A stretch of DNA of 64,000 nt, taken from G963422445 sp963422445 (GTDB lineage: Bacteria; Pseudomonadota; Alphaproteobacteria; Thalassobaculales; Thalassobaculaceae). The stretch covers positions 1,302,001 to 1,366,000 of the forward strand of contig OY729512.2 of assembly GCA_963422445.2 (NCBI GenBank), in the 5' to 3' direction. Below the pieces are notes generated by a model. That model saw nothing but the letters and a program-made list of their open reading frames with translations, made no database searches and was not told where the DNA came from. The first letter of the stretch is position 1. Each line of letters opens with the position of its first letter. A program made the translations under genes and the position numbers. Positions 38,660-48,566 of this stretch are shown in pieces.

Positions 38660-39760
38660 TGGATTGATTCCAACGCTTGAACCCCTCTTTTTCCTGCGGC
38701 GATGATGGTATCGGGATCGGCGGTCCAGACGAAGGGCCTGGCTTCGGTGGTGTTGTGTTCGTCGATGACGCGGCGGATGGCGTCCTGGAGTTCGCGTACG
38801 GAACGGCAGACGCCGTATTTGAGACGGCGTCGTGTCCGCTTGGCGAAGACGCCTTCGAGCGCGTTCAGCCACGCGCTCGAGGTGCGGGTGACGTGGAAGG
38901 TCTAGCGCGGATGGCGTGCGAGCCAGACCTGGACGTCCTTGTGCTTGTGAGTGGCGTCGTTGTCGAGGATGGCATGGACCGGGACGCCGGCGGGTATCGT
39001 GCGCGCGATGCGGTTGAGGAATCTCAGGAACGCCTGGTGGCGATGCCGACTGGCATGCTGGCCGATGACCGTGCCGTCGAGCACGGTCAGGGCAGCAAAC
39101 AGCGCTGTCGTGCCGTTGCGCCTGGAATCGTCATGGCGGCGCCGCGGCCTTTCTTCAGCGGCAGGCCGGGCTGTGTGCGGTTAAATGCCTGACTGTGCGA
39201 CGTGTCATCGATCGACAGCACGACCGCGTGAGCCGGCGGCGCAACGGAGAGGCCGACGATGTCGGTCAGCGTCTCGAGGCAGGCGGGATCGTTCGAAAGC
39301 GTGAACGGCCGCCAGCGCTGCGGCATCAGGCCATGCGCCTGCCAGACCGCCCAGACCCTCGAGGCGGCAACCCCTCACAGCCTTCGCCATCGCCCGCAGC
39401 GTCCAGTGGGTCGCCGCGTAAGGCGGCGAGGTGTGGGTCAACCCTACGATCTTCGCCTCTGGCTCAGGAGCCAGAGGCGTCTTGCCCGGCGGACGCGTCT
39501 TGTCCCGCAGAAGTCCGTCCACACCGTCTTCCATAGAAGCGGTCCTGCCAGCGCCAGACACTGTTCTTCGCCTTGCCGGTCTCTCTCATGATGGCCATCG
39601 TGCCGAGCCCGTCGTCGCTCAGAAGAACGATGCGCGCCCGCCAGACGTGCTTCTGCGGGCTCTTCGGGTCCGAGACAACCGTTTCAAGGCGATGCCGGTC
39701 GCCCGAAGTGAGCGTGAATGAAACACCAGGGCGCATCTTGCAGACCTCCGTGATCGACAA
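38660..39760 (-). pseudogene. IS630 type 1 transposase, copy 2, degenerate
   Basis: It begins MSITEVCKMRPGVSFTLTSGD at 39760 and has the same early frame change as copy 1 (FYGRRCGRTSAG versus EDGVDGLLRDKTRPPGK). Further indels occur near 39370 (after AMAKAV) and 39150 (around KKGRGAAMT). A nonsense codon interrupts the DDE block that reads VVLSIDDTSHSQAF (where copy 1 has DEKSQIQAL). DNDATHKHKDVQVWLARHPR here shows what copy 1 looked like before its insertion. Confidence 0.78.
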
Positions 39761-39804
39761 ATCAGAAGAACATAATAACGGATATATTTGTAATGATCAA
39801 TCAA
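38660..39804. mobile_element. IS630-family element type 1, copy 2
   Basis: It lies between CTAG at 38656-38659 and 39805-39808. The ends TGGATTGATTCC and, inverted, TTGATTGATCATTAC agree with copy 1 and with the partial copy at the window end. Confidence 0.82.
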
Positions 39805-39808
39805 CTAG

Positions 39809-40069
39809 AGACTGTCACGATCCCGTCAGCGGCCGCTGCCTGACCCGGCAAGCCCGCATTCGGCCGGGTCAGTCAAACACGCCAAGGCCCGACCCTCGTA
39901 ACGGCATACGCCTCGACATCACACGGTGGCCACACCCGTGCCTTTGCCAGGCAGGCGAAGCCGCAAGTCCAGTCGAAACGTCCGAACGCCTGCGTAACCA
40001 GCCATCCCTGCCTTGCGGAACTGCCGCCGACCAGGCAACCCGGATAGCGCGGCAGCCCGGCAGGCGAGT
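39809..40069. other. Spacer downstream of the aldolase/SDR gene
   Basis: It carries the 3' side of the 40070 gene. No gene recognised. Confidence 0.35.
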
Positions 40070-42124
40070 TTATCGGAGCGCCGCCTCGATATTGCCGCCG
40101 TCAACCGTGATCACGCCCGCTGTCGTTCGCTCGCCGAGCGCGAGATCCAGAAAAGCGCGTGCGACATGATCGGCCGTCACCTCCTGGCCAAGCAGATTCC
40201 CGGCGAGATAACCCGCTTCGCTGACTCCGCGCACGGCGGCGCGTTCGCTGACCATCGTATCCGTGAGCAAGCCCGACCTGATGCGGTCAGCATTGACCGC
40301 GTTCGAGCGAATGCCGGATGAGCCATATTCCAGGGCATATTGTCGCGACAGAAAGAGTGTCGCCGCCTTCGGCAAACCGTAGGCACCGAAATTCCGGCCC
40401 GGATTCACGGCCTGTTTCGAAGCATTGAACAACAGGGTACCGCCGGTCTCCTGTGTCAACATGATCGCGACGGCAGCTTGGGCGACCCGCTGATGCGCGA
40501 AAAAGTTCAATTCGAAACTCGCCCGCAATTGGGCCTCGTCAATCCGGCCGATCTCGCCGGCCCATGCCGCACCGGCATTCGAGACCAGGATATCGACCCC
40601 GCCGAACGTCTCGAGCACCTCGCCGAACGCAGCATCGACCGACTGCGTGTCGGTCACATCGCAACCAACCGCGATCGCCACATTGCCGGCCGCATCGGCT
40701 GCCGCATCGGCCGCTGCCTCGTCAAGGTCGAAAACCGCCACATGGGCACCCGCATCAGCGAATGCGCGAACAATGGCGGCACCGATGGCGCCGCCGCCGC
40801 CCGTGATCACTGCGACCTGTCCGGAGAGCGGCCGGCCGACCACCGATTTGAGCTTCGCCTGTTCCAGCGACCAGTATTCCAGCTTGAACAGGTCTTTCTC
40901 TTCCAGCGGTGAAAACCGGCCGATCCGCTCGGCTCCAGTCACCGCCTCGATCCAGACCTCCGCAATGTCGGCCGCGATCGCGGCGTCCTTGCAACTGCGG
41001 CCAATACCGAACAGTCCCAGCCCCGGCACCAACGCAACCCGCGGCATCGGATCCAGCATGATCCGGTCAATCTCATCAAGCGCATCGCAGCGTTCGAAAT
41101 ACCGTTTGTAATCTGCTGCGTAGTCTGCGGCCCGTCGCCGCGTATCGCACTGAAACTTGGCGATCTCATCCTGCGCCGGATACTGCGTGATCAGTGGTTT
41201 CTGCTTGATCCTGATGACCAAATCGGGCGTGCTGACACCACGGGTCGCATAGTCCTCGAGATCGGTGCCATTTACAAAAGTGGCGATCTGAGGACTAGTC
41301 CTGAAATCAAGGATAAAGCGGCGGTAACGGCCGCCGCCGAGCGTTTCCGCCACGGCACCCCTGATAATCGGCGCGACCTCTTTCAATGCGGCTACCGGCT
41401 GTAGCCGCGGCGTGGAAATGAACACAGATACCCGCCCACGCTCGATATAGGCCTCGGCAACGCCGACCTGCCCGATCATCCGCACATAGGCGGTCTCGGC
41501 GGTTTCGCCGAAGGTAAAGATACCATGTTTGTCGAGAATCAATCCTTCGACCACGGGGTTGGAATCGTAGATATCAGCTGCAACTTTCGAAAGTTCAAAA
41601 CCCGGCGGCACATAGGGAACGACAGCCATGCTGTCGCCGAAGACATCGCGACAGAGCTCCGCCCCGTCGGGTTGATCGACGATGGACAGGACCGCCGCGG
41701 AATGAGTGTGATCGACAAAGATCTCGGGCAGGAAGGCGTGCAGAAGCGTCTCGACAGACGGGTTCGGCGAGGCCGGATCGATCAGGTTTGCCCGCTGCAG
41801 TTTGACCATGTCCTCATCGGACAGCGCCGCGAATTTGCGGGCCTTGATCAATGGCCCCAGTTTGACCGCCGGCAGACCGGCTGGCTCGATTGTCGCCATG
41901 TCCCATCCGCTGCCCTTGACACACAATACGTCCCACCGTTCACCGACCATGTCGGTGATTACGGTCTTCAGCGATGTATTGCCGCCGCCGTGAACAACCA
42001 GACTCGGATCGCTGCCCAGCAGCCGTGTCGAATAGACCCGCAGCGCCAAGTCTTCCGGGATCCCGAGGACCGCATAGCGATCGACGGTCTTGCGGGCATC
42101 TTTCGCATTCCAAAGGCTCTTCAT
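40070..42124 (-). CDS. Bifunctional class II aldolase / short-chain dehydrogenase (RhaD-like)
   Basis: 684-aa two-domain cytoplasmic enzyme. The N-terminal aldolase part (about 1-420) has VVHGGGNTSLKTVI, VKGSGWDMATIEPAGLPAV and the metal ligands in FVDHTHSAAVLSI, plus DKHGIFTFG. The C-terminal SDR (from about 440) has the cofactor motif VITGGGGAIGAAIVRAF, VSNAGAA, and a catalytic Tyr in NFGAYGLPKAA, where the YxxxK pattern keeps Lys. The domain order matches rhamnulose-1-phosphate aldolase/lactaldehyde dehydrogenase-type fusions; the exact sugar is uncertain. ATG 42124 (MKSLWNAKDARKTV) is the family start. Intact. Confidence 0.88.
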   Translation of the reverse strand: MKSLWNAKDARKTVDRYAVLGIPEDLALRVYSTRLLGSDPSLVVHGGGNTSLKTVITDMVGERWDVLCVKGSGWDMATIEPAGLPAVKLGPLIKARKFAALSDEDMVKLQRANLIDPASPNPSVETLLHAFLPEIFVDHTHSAAVLSIVDQPDGAELCRDVFGDSMAVVPYVPPGFELSKVAADIYDSNPVVEGLILDKHGIFTFGETAETAYVRMIGQVGVAEAYIERGRVSVFISTPRLQPVAALKEVAPIIRGAVAETLGGGRYRRFILDFRTSPQIATFVNGTDLEDYATRGVSTPDLVIRIKQKPLITQYPAQDEIAKFQCDTRRRAADYAADYKRYFERCDALDEIDRIMLDPMPRVALVPGLGLFGIGRSCKDAAIAADIAEVWIEAVTGAERIGRFSPLEEKDLFKLEYWSLEQAKLKSVVGRPLSGQVAVITGGGGAIGAAIVRAFADAGAHVAVFDLDEAAADAAADAAGNVAIAVGCDVTDTQSVDAAFGEVLETFGGVDILVSNAGAAWAGEIGRIDEAQLRASFELNFFAHQRVAQAAVAIMLTQETGGTLLFNASKQAVNPGRNFGAYGLPKAATLFLSRQYALEYGSSGIRSNAVNADRIRSGLLTDTMVSERAAVRGVSEAGYLAGNLLGQEVTADHVARAFLDLALGERTTAGVITVDGGNIEAALR

Positions 42125-43136
42125 GTCCGGCCTCGCAAAGCTTCCAGTCAACCGGAGTCACAGGCGCCGCCGAAACCCGGTTGTCGCGGCAGATAAGCCA
42201 TGTTCTGTCTGGTCGGTCAAGCCGGACGGCGGATACACAGACGCCTCAATGACCATGCGTGAACACATGCGATATCCGAAGTTCCGGACCATCGTTCCGC
42301 CATCACGACAATATTTGTCGTGAGAGATCAAAACGTCGACGTGGCCGTTACACGCCGGATCGATGTCCGATCAGTCAGCATTAACCATTGCACATTGCAC
42401 AGGGTTCCCGGTGTTGTGTGAGGAGGGAAGTGCCGGGGTGTTGGGACGAGGCGATCACAGAATGTCGCGAAGTCCAAGCCCGGTATGTCGATAAGGACAA
42501 AAGGGCAAGAGTACACACAGGTCGTTCACGCAATAATGGAAATGCTCAAAGGAATGGCGACATTGACGATTCGATTTTCTTGATGTCTGCCAAAATGATC
42601 TCCGACAAAATTGCGCGTTGCATATTGGGCTTGGATACGAGTCAATCAAAACGCTCCGAAACATCGAAAGATGCTAGAGGTTCTGCTTTTGTCTTGGACA
42701 TCGCAAAGACTGTTGTAAGCAGATCTCATTATGGTGTTGCGTCGACCACGACCAAAGATTATCCTTGGTGAATACCTGTTCGGAATGCTGCAAGACCTGA
42801 CTGTCGTAATTCAGTTGCATGCGCGGGCCAACGGCATGGCGAAGTACGGGCTACCTATAGCGAGACCAAGGCTGTTTGGCGACCTGTCAGACTCTGTTCG
42901 AACAGATCGTTATTGTCCGTTTTCGGAAAGATGCCACAGGTCCAACATTGATTGCATTGCCTGCGGCGCCAATTCGAGCTTTTTGGAAAATACCGCAGCA
43001 CCCTTGTGATCGCCGGTACGGTGACAACCAAGGTCGACGTGTGGGAGGCGGTTGCCTGATTGCCGACGGGAACCGGTACTTCTGGCGTGGACCGCGATAA
43101 TCTTCAAAACGCGCCAGCAAAAGGAAGGCGGACTTA
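42125..43136. other. 1-kb spacer with an AT-rich island
   Basis: No family is recognised on either strand. Between about 42470 and 42760 composition becomes clearly AT-richer than the rest of the window (for example TTCGATTTTCTTGATGTCTG). Two unrecognised frames overlap there: 42388-42771 plus and 42455-42664 minus. The left end must contain the promoter of the aldolase/SDR gene. Confidence 0.4.
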
Positions 43137-43359
43137 TGAATGTCTGGACACGCTGTGCCGCCGTGGGATGCAACCCGGGCAAGGTCGGCGACATCTGGAT
43201 CTTTCGCGGCACTCGGATACCTGTTGCGAGCTGTCCGAGAATCTCCCGGACGGGGCCACGATCGAGCAGTTTCTGGAATGGTTTCCCGGCGTCGAACGCT
43301 GGCATATCGAGAGCGTTCTGGACCTGGCAATCCGAACTCAGGCGGAATATGATTCTTGA
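43137..43359 (+). pseudogene. DUF433 protein, frameshifted
   Basis: The frame from ATG 43137 reads WTRCAAVGCNPGKVGDIWIFRGTRIPVAS, then a shift near 43224 leads to LSENLPDGATIEQFLEWFPGVERWHIESVLDLAIR and a stop at 43359. This is the full DUF433 pattern. Many DUF433 proteins are antitoxin-like partners of PIN-related DUF5615 proteins. No partner is found downstream, where M3 and spacer DNA follow. Confidence 0.75.
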
Positions 43360-43425
43360 AGATACTATCCGGTCAGGGGATTGGCGTCCCGGCGGCGCCA
43401 TTGGAGGGTCTCACTTGTCACGACC

Positions 43426-43456
43426 CCTGTTGCATTTTGGACTCCGAACCGGAAAT
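43426..43456. repeat. 31-bp repeat, copy 2
   Basis: Matches 22018-22048 except at a few pyrimidine or purine transitions. It lies 35 bp before miniature element M3. Confidence 0.5.
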
Positions 43457-43491
43457 TATACGAACGTATGAATCATAAACTAACTCTGGAG

Positions 43492-43602
43492 ACCGCTTAT
43501 GCACGTGGCTCCGGTGAAACGCACATGTAGCGTTTGGCATGCCGGGAATAGTCGACATCGGGGGCAACATCGTGTGTCACCGGAACCATGTGCATAAGCG
43601 GT
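43492..43602. mobile_element. Miniature element, 111-bp subtype B (M3)
   Basis: The termini ACCGCTTATGCACGTGGCTCCGG and, at the other end, CCGGAACCATGTGCATAAGCGGT share the ends of subtype A but have a different interior. The flanks CTCTGGAG (43484-43491) and CTCCGGAA (43603-43610) match at 6 of 8 positions, a decayed duplication. Confidence 0.88.
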
Positions 43603-43610
43603 CTCCGGAA

Positions 43611-43988
43611 TTTCCACGTAACCTCGTCAAACAATAAAACCGCCGCAGATCTGCACTAATTCAAGTTCATTTCCGGAACGGTGGCTGATATCATTGCGAG
43701 AAATTTGACGAGACGCTTAGCGTTGTGTCGCACGTCGACCAGAGCTCCGGATGCCGAGAAATCGAGCCCGCTCTTGATGACCGAGGGCACATTCTGCATC
43801 TTCCAAACATGGATGCGAAGAGATAGATCGCGATCTCGCATCGGAACTCCGATACACCCAGCCTGCATTTTTCAGAGCCACCAGTTCTTGACAGGCTAGC
43901 ATCCGTCCAACAACGCATGGCTCGGCGTGGAACAGACAGAAAGGCGTTCTTCCGGGGCCATCACGAGATCCAATCGAACATTTCGATG
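43611..43988. other. Spacer after the enoyl-CoA hydratase relic
   Basis: A minus-strand frame (43656-43868, MQAGCIGVPMRDRDLSLRIH) is open but not recognised. No other signal is seen. Confidence 0.35.
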
Positions 43989-44573
43989 TCACCGGCCCTT
44001 CCACACCGGATCACGTTTCTCGGCGAAGGCGCACGTGCCCTCCAGCAGATCCTCACTGGTGTAGAGTGTGTTGACCGCGGGGGTGCCTTTGCCGTGCATC
44101 AGGTCGAAAGCCTCCTGAACCTTGAGATTTTCCGTCATCCTGATGGTTTCCTTGATGGTGGCGAAGATGAGCGGCGGCCCGGAAGCCAAATGGTCAGCGG
44201 TGCACGGGCCCGGTCCATCAGACGGTCGGCAGGAACAACCTCGTTGACCAGCCCCCACCGGGCTGCTTCCTCGGCGCTCATCCATCGCCCCGTCAACAAC
44301 AAATCCATGCAAATATGGAACGGGATGCGTCGATGCAACTTGATACTCGCGGCGTCGGCCAAGACGCCGACATTGATCTCGGGCAGGGCGAACCACGCCT
44401 GTTCGGTCGCAAGGATAAGGTCGCAGGAAATGGCGAGTTCAAGGCCGCCGCCAACGGCAATGCCGTTAACCGCCGCGATCACGAGCTTGTTGAGATCAGG
44501 AAGTTCCTGCAAGCCGCCAAATCCCCAACGCCAAAATCCGTGTCGGGAGTCTCACCGTCCGCGGCACCCTATG

Positions 44574-45796
44574 ATACCAAGCGCGCTCCAAATTGACTCA
44601 CCATCCCAATATGTTGGGGTGACGGTCCGGACGACCTTCATAGACTGTGGTGATCGACTCACCAGCGCCGGAGGATGACGATGAGTGCGGCAACGCCGAT
44701 AACCTGGACGGCACACACAGCGGACGAGCTCCACGCGCTTTCGAGGCACTGCGGGGACGCGAAGCAAGCGTCGCGCGCGCGTGCGCTCGCCATGATCATG
44801 GAGGGTGCGTCTCGCACGGAGGCGGCTCGGGCGCAGGGCATGGAGCTTCAAATCCTGCGCGACTGGGTGTTGCGCTACAACACGGAGGGCTTCGACGGCC
44901 TCGCGGATCTCCCGCGCGGCGGGAGCGAGGGCCGGTTGACGGACGCGCAGATCGCCGAGATCGGCGCCTGGATCGAGGCGGGTCCCGAGCTTGAGCGGGA
45001 CGGTGTGACGCGCTGGCGCGTTCAGGACATCGTACGGAAAATCGAGGAGGCCTTCGGGGTCATCTATACGGAGAGCGGTGCCCGTATGATGCTCCGAAGG
45101 GCCGGGTTTCGCTTTGTCTCGGGGCGGCCGGTCCACCCCAAAGCCGACGCGGAGCGGCAGAGGTCGTTCGTGGCGGAGTTCGAGGCACAGTTGACGTCGG
45201 CGCTCAGCTCTGAGGCGCTGGCGGGTCCGATAGAAATCTGGTTCCAGGACGAAGCGCGCATCGGCCAGAAGGGGATGACGACACGGGTCTGGGCGAATGG
45301 GAAGCAGCGTCCGCGCATCCTGCGCGACCATCGCTATGGCTACGTCTATCTGTTCGGCGCCACCTGCGCAGAGCGCGGCGTCGGCATCGCCCACGTGGCG
45401 GACAGGGCGAACACGGCGTCGATGAACGAGCATCTGGCGGCGATCGGCGCGGCCGTGGCGCCGGGTGCGCACGGCGTGATTGTGCTGGACGGGGCGGGCT
45501 GGCATCGCTCGGGCGACCTTCTCGTTCCCCCCAACCTGACGCTCGTGCATCTGCCGCCCTACAGTCCGGAACTCAATCCGATGGAGCAGATCATTCTGTT
45601 CCTGAAATCGAACCGCTTCGCCAACCGCGTGTTCAAGAATGTCTCCGCCCTGAGGGACGCCTGCTGGACGGGGTGGCAATGGCTGACCGACCAGCCCGAC
45701 GTCATCACCAATACGACCCGGCGCAGCTGGGCCGTAGCCCCATCGTGCTGATCCCGATGCCTCACTGTATCGGTTCATATGACTTGCGTTTGGTAT
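44574..45796. mobile_element. 1223-bp IS630-family element type 2, copy 2
   Basis: Same ends (ATACCAAGCGCGC and GCGTTTGGTAT) and same length as 17102-18324, in inverse orientation. It interrupts the enoyl-CoA hydratase gene after GWDL. Confidence 0.9.
44675..45751 (+). CDS. IS630 type 2 transposase, copy 2
   Basis: 358-aa intact transposase identical to the product at 17147-18223 except Asn for Asp in the FKNVSALRD segment. The DDE motifs IWFQDEARIG, VLDGAGWHRS and SPELNPMEQI are intact. It is the only undamaged frame inside the enoyl-CoA hydratase gene and lies on the opposite strand to it. Confidence 0.92.
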   Translation: MTMSAATPITWTAHTADELHALSRHCGDAKQASRARALAMIMEGASRTEAARAQGMELQILRDWVLRYNTEGFDGLADLPRGGSEGRLTDAQIAEIGAWIEAGPELERDGVTRWRVQDIVRKIEEAFGVIYTESGARMMLRRAGFRFVSGRPVHPKADAERQRSFVAEFEAQLTSALSSEALAGPIEIWFQDEARIGQKGMTTRVWANGKQRPRILRDHRYGYVYLFGATCAERGVGIAHVADRANTASMNEHLAAIGAAVAPGAHGVIVLDGAGWHRSGDLLVPPNLTLVHLPPYSPELNPMEQIILFLKSNRFANRVFKNVSALRDACWTGWQWLTDQPDVITNTTRRSWAVAPSC

Positions 45797-46462
45797 GAGA
45801 TCCCAGCCCGCGGAAAAGAATTTCTGGCCGGCCGCCGTAATGACGGCCACCCGGAGTGCCGGGTCATCCCGGAACTCTGCAAACACGCGCCCCATCTCCC
45901 GGCTCGTAGGGACGTCAATGGCGTTCGCCTTCGGCCGGTCGAGGATAACCTCGAGAACACCGCCGCGCCGCTCGATGTGGAGAGGGGAATGCGTCATGTC
46001 GTGTCTCCTTCGGACACTCGAATAAAGGCGTCTACGGCAACCGCACCGTTTCCTGCCGATCGCACGATCACCGGATTGACATCCATCTCGATGAGACAAT
46101 CGGTAATATCGAGCGCATAGGTTTGAATCGCAATAATAATATTGATCAGCGCCGGGAGATCGCCGGCGGGACGCCCGCGAAAACCGGCAATCAATGCTCC
46201 GATCTTCAGCCGGGAAATAGCGGCTTCGATCTCCGCCCGCGTTGCCGGTGGAATCAGCAGGATCCGATCCCCGAACAGTTCCACGAGTCCGCCACCGGAT
46301 CCCAACCACAGGATCATGCCGATCTGGGGATCACAATAAAACCCGACGATAACCTCGGCCACCTTGTCCTCGATCATGCGCTCGATCAGGACACTGTCGT
46401 CAATCGGCAGTAATTCGCTGTCGGCAGCGCTTACTTCGAAAATACCCTGAAGATTAAGGGGA

Positions 46463-46582
46463 ACCGCTTATGCACGTAGCTCCGGTTGCGAGAGTTTGCC
46501 GCGAGAAGTTGACTCCTACCGGTCCATTTGGACGGTTTTCGATCAACATGTTGATCAAGCCGGAGCCAAGTGCATAAGCGGT
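46463..46582. mobile_element. Miniature element, 120-bp subtype A (M4)
   Basis: The ends ACCGCTTATGCACGTAGCTCCGG and CCGGAGCCAAGTGCATAAGCGGT have the perfect 8-bp duplication TAAGGGGA at 46455-46462 and 46583-46590. It landed exactly on the junction between the IS1595 target duplication and the first bases of that IS. Confidence 0.92.
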
Positions 46583-46607
46583 TAAGGGGATTATATTCAA
46601 TGATTGA

Positions 46608-47012
46608 CAACTGCGAGATCGAACAGCTAGTTTCCACGAAATCGCGCACGACAAGGGAACTGGCGATGACAGGACACAAGGGGCGATACACCTTGGTTGG
46701 GTATACCTGTTCGATATAGGCGGAGACCGTATAAAAGTCGGGTTTTCGACAGAAGAGAATGCCGTCAAGAGATTGGGCCAAGCAAAACGTTGGGCGGCAC
46801 AAGCAGATATGATAGCGGTGTGGCCAGCGCTGTCTTCATGGGAAACTCTTGCGCGGAATTTCGTGATCGGCCAACTCGGCCTTGTGCGTATCGAAGACAG
46901 GGAACAAATCACAGAGGTCATCGACGCCCAAGCAGTGAAATCAGCCCTCGACAGGCTTTTTCCCATGCTTCCCAATCCCGACACGATCGACCGCGAGAAG
47001 GGGAGAGAATGA
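46608..47012 (+). CDS. GIY-YIG-like (T5orf172/MUG113 style) passenger frame in the IS1595 element
   Basis: An open frame of 134 codons after a TGA at 46605. It reads ASFHEIAHDKGTGDDRTQGA, then GWVYLFDIGGDRIKVGFSTEE, NAVKRLGQAKRWAAQADMIAVWPA and SWETLARNFVIGQLGLVRIE. The GxVYLxxxGDxxKVGxS core with a downstream LE/LAR helix is how short GIY-YIG nucleases of the T5orf172 type look. No ATG lies before the core; TTG 46773 would remove it, so the start may be non-standard or lost. Its TGA overlaps ATG 47009 of the transposase (ATGA). The function of such a passenger is unknown. Confidence 0.5.
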   Translation, partial: QLRDRTASFHEIAHDKGTGDDRTQGAIHLGWVYLFDIGGDRIKVGFSTEENAVKRLGQAKRWAAQADMIAVWPALSSWETLARNFVIGQLGLVRIEDREQITEVIDAQAVKSALDRLFPMLPNPDTIDREKGRE

Positions 47013-47390
47013 GACGGTCGTTCCTCAAATGTCATCGCAGTGGAGGCAGTCGAATGACCAAGGCTCCGGGCCAGGGGTTTCGAGCGGGGATCTCGCTAAT
47101 CGATCTCATGGACACGGTCCCGACGGAAGACGCGGCACGGGAATGGTTCGAGGCGATTGACTGGCCTGACGAACGCCGGTGTGGACACTGCGACGGGGTG
47201 CGGATGCGCCCCGTCGTGTCCGGCAAGCCGATGCCCTATTGGTGCACGAATTGCCGGAAGTACTTCAGCGTCAAGACCGGCACGGCGATGGCGGACTCGA
47301 ACCTCCCGCTCCGCAAGTGGGCGCTCGGCATCTATCTGTGCCTCACGTCGCTCAAGAGCGTGTCCAGCATGAAGCTGCACCGCGACCTAG

Positions 47391-48566
47391 TGTCCTGATT
47401 CCAAAGTTCGTACCGTTATGATGTTGCGGCTGCAGCGGTTTCGAGGGTCCTGAGGCAGAAGCGCTTGATGGACGCCAGGATTTCATCGGCTGTCTTGTGC
47501 CAGCGGAAGGGCTTGGGGTCCTCGTTGACGGTGTCGATGTACCCGGTGATCGCCTGCTCCAGCTCGACGGTCGATCGGTGAACCCCGCGCCGGATCTGCT
47601 TCTCTGTCAGATCGGCGAAGAAGCGCTCGACTTGGTTGAGCCACGAGGCAGAGGTCGGGGTGACGTGAACATGCCAGCGCGGTCGCCGGGCGAACCCGTC
47701 GCGGATCGTCTTCGTCTTGTGGGTCGAGTAGTTGTCCATGACGATGTGGATCTCGAGGTCGGGCGGCACGTTGGCCTCGACGTGATCCAGGAACTTGCGG
47801 AACTCCACGCTGCGGTGGCGCCGATAGCACTGTCCGATGACCTTGCCTGTGGCGACGTCAAGGGCTGCGAAGAGCGAGGTCGTGCCGTTGCGCTTGTAAT
47901 CGTGAGTGCGCCGCTCGACCTGCCCCGGGCGCAGCGGCAGCAGCGGCTGGGTGCGATCGAGGGCCTGAACCTGCGATTTCTCGTCCACGCAGAGGACCAT
48001 GGCATGCTGCGGCGGGTCCACGTAGAGCCCCACGATGTCGCGCGTCTTGTCCACGAAGTAGGGGTCTGCCGAGAGCTTGAAGGTCTCGCTCCTGTGCGGC
48101 TGAAGGGAAAAGGCTCGCCAGATGCGATTGACCGTCGACGGCGCATACCCCGTCGCCTGCGCCATCGAGCGCGTGCTCCATTGGGTCGCGTCACGAGGCT
48201 TCTCCTCAAGCGTCTTGCGCACCACCTCGGCCACGGCGTCGTCATCGATGCGCCGGGGACGGCCGGAGCGCGGCTCGTCGTCAAGCCCGTCAAGACGATG
48301 CTCTGCGAAGCGATTGCGCCACTTCCTGGCGGTCTGGCTGGTCACGCCCAGCACGCTCCCAATCTGCACATTGGTAAGCCCTTCGGCCGCCAGCAGCACG
48401 ATGTGCGCCCGATCGGACAGGCCTCGCCAGACTTTGCGCCCGCGCGCCAGCCGCTCAAGCTCGTTGCGCTCGTCCGCGCTCAGCTTGATCTCCACCGAAA
48501 GTCGCATCACCATGCCCCCCGAATCGACACCACCCCCTTAACAATACGAACTTTGCGTACAGGACA
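47391..48566. mobile_element. IS630-family element type 3
   Basis: The ends TGTCCTGATTCCAAAGTTCG and, inverted, TGTCCTGTACGCAAAGTTCG lie inside CTAG (47387-47390) and CTAG (48567-48570), consistent with IS630 insertion at TA. It is inserted in the IS1595 transposase. Confidence 0.9.
47416..48513 (-). CDS. IS630 type 3 transposase
   Basis: 365-aa intact transposase beginning MVMRLSVEIKLSADERNEL. It has a homeodomain-like HTH pair (LTNVQIGSVLGVTSQTARKWRNRF and TRSMAQATGYAPSTVNRIW), then the DDE core MVLCVDEKSQVQALDRTQP, IHIVMDNYSTHKTKTI and TSASWLNQVERFFADLTEKQI. Length and motif spacing are complete. Only one copy is present in the window. It opposes the host transposase gene. Confidence 0.93.
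   Translation of the reverse strand: MVMRLSVEIKLSADERNELERLARGRKVWRGLSDRAHIVLLAAEGLTNVQIGSVLGVTSQTARKWRNRFAEHRLDGLDDEPRSGRPRRIDDDAVAEVVRKTLEEKPRDATQWSTRSMAQATGYAPSTVNRIWRAFSLQPHRSETFKLSADPYFVDKTRDIVGLYVDPPQHAMVLCVDEKSQVQALDRTQPLLPLRPGQVERRTHDYKRNGTTSLFAALDVATGKVIGQCYRRHRSVEFRKFLDHVEANVPPDLEIHIVMDNYSTHKTKTIRDGFARRPRWHVHVTPTSASWLNQVERFFADLTEKQIRRGVHRSTVELEQAITGYIDTVNEDPKPFRWHKTADEILASIKRFCLRTLETAAAATS

Larger units (their letters stand above)
43989..45997 (-). pseudogene. Enoyl-CoA hydratase (CaiD-like), split by IS630 and frameshifted
   Basis: The N-terminal part from ATG 45997 (MTHSPLHIERRGGVLEVILDRPKANAI) reaches KFFSAGWDL, where the type 2 IS630 (44574-45796) is inserted. After it come GAADGETPDTDFG, a one-base deletion, then LQELPDLNKLVIAAVNGIAVGGGLELAISCDLI (the crotonase oxyanion-hole region) and FALPEINVGVLADA. 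A second frameshift precedes LASGPPLIFATIKETIR and EGTCAFAEKRDPVWKGR. The closing EKRDPVWKGR is typical of crotonobetainyl/carnitinyl-CoA hydratases. Its start overlaps the synthetase stop (ATGA). Confidence 0.83.

Noticed and set aside
44552..46309. 585-codon minus-strand frame spanning the hydratase start and IS630 type 2
   Set aside because: A chance fusion: its first part is the true hydratase start and the remainder is antisense to an intact IS630 transposase.
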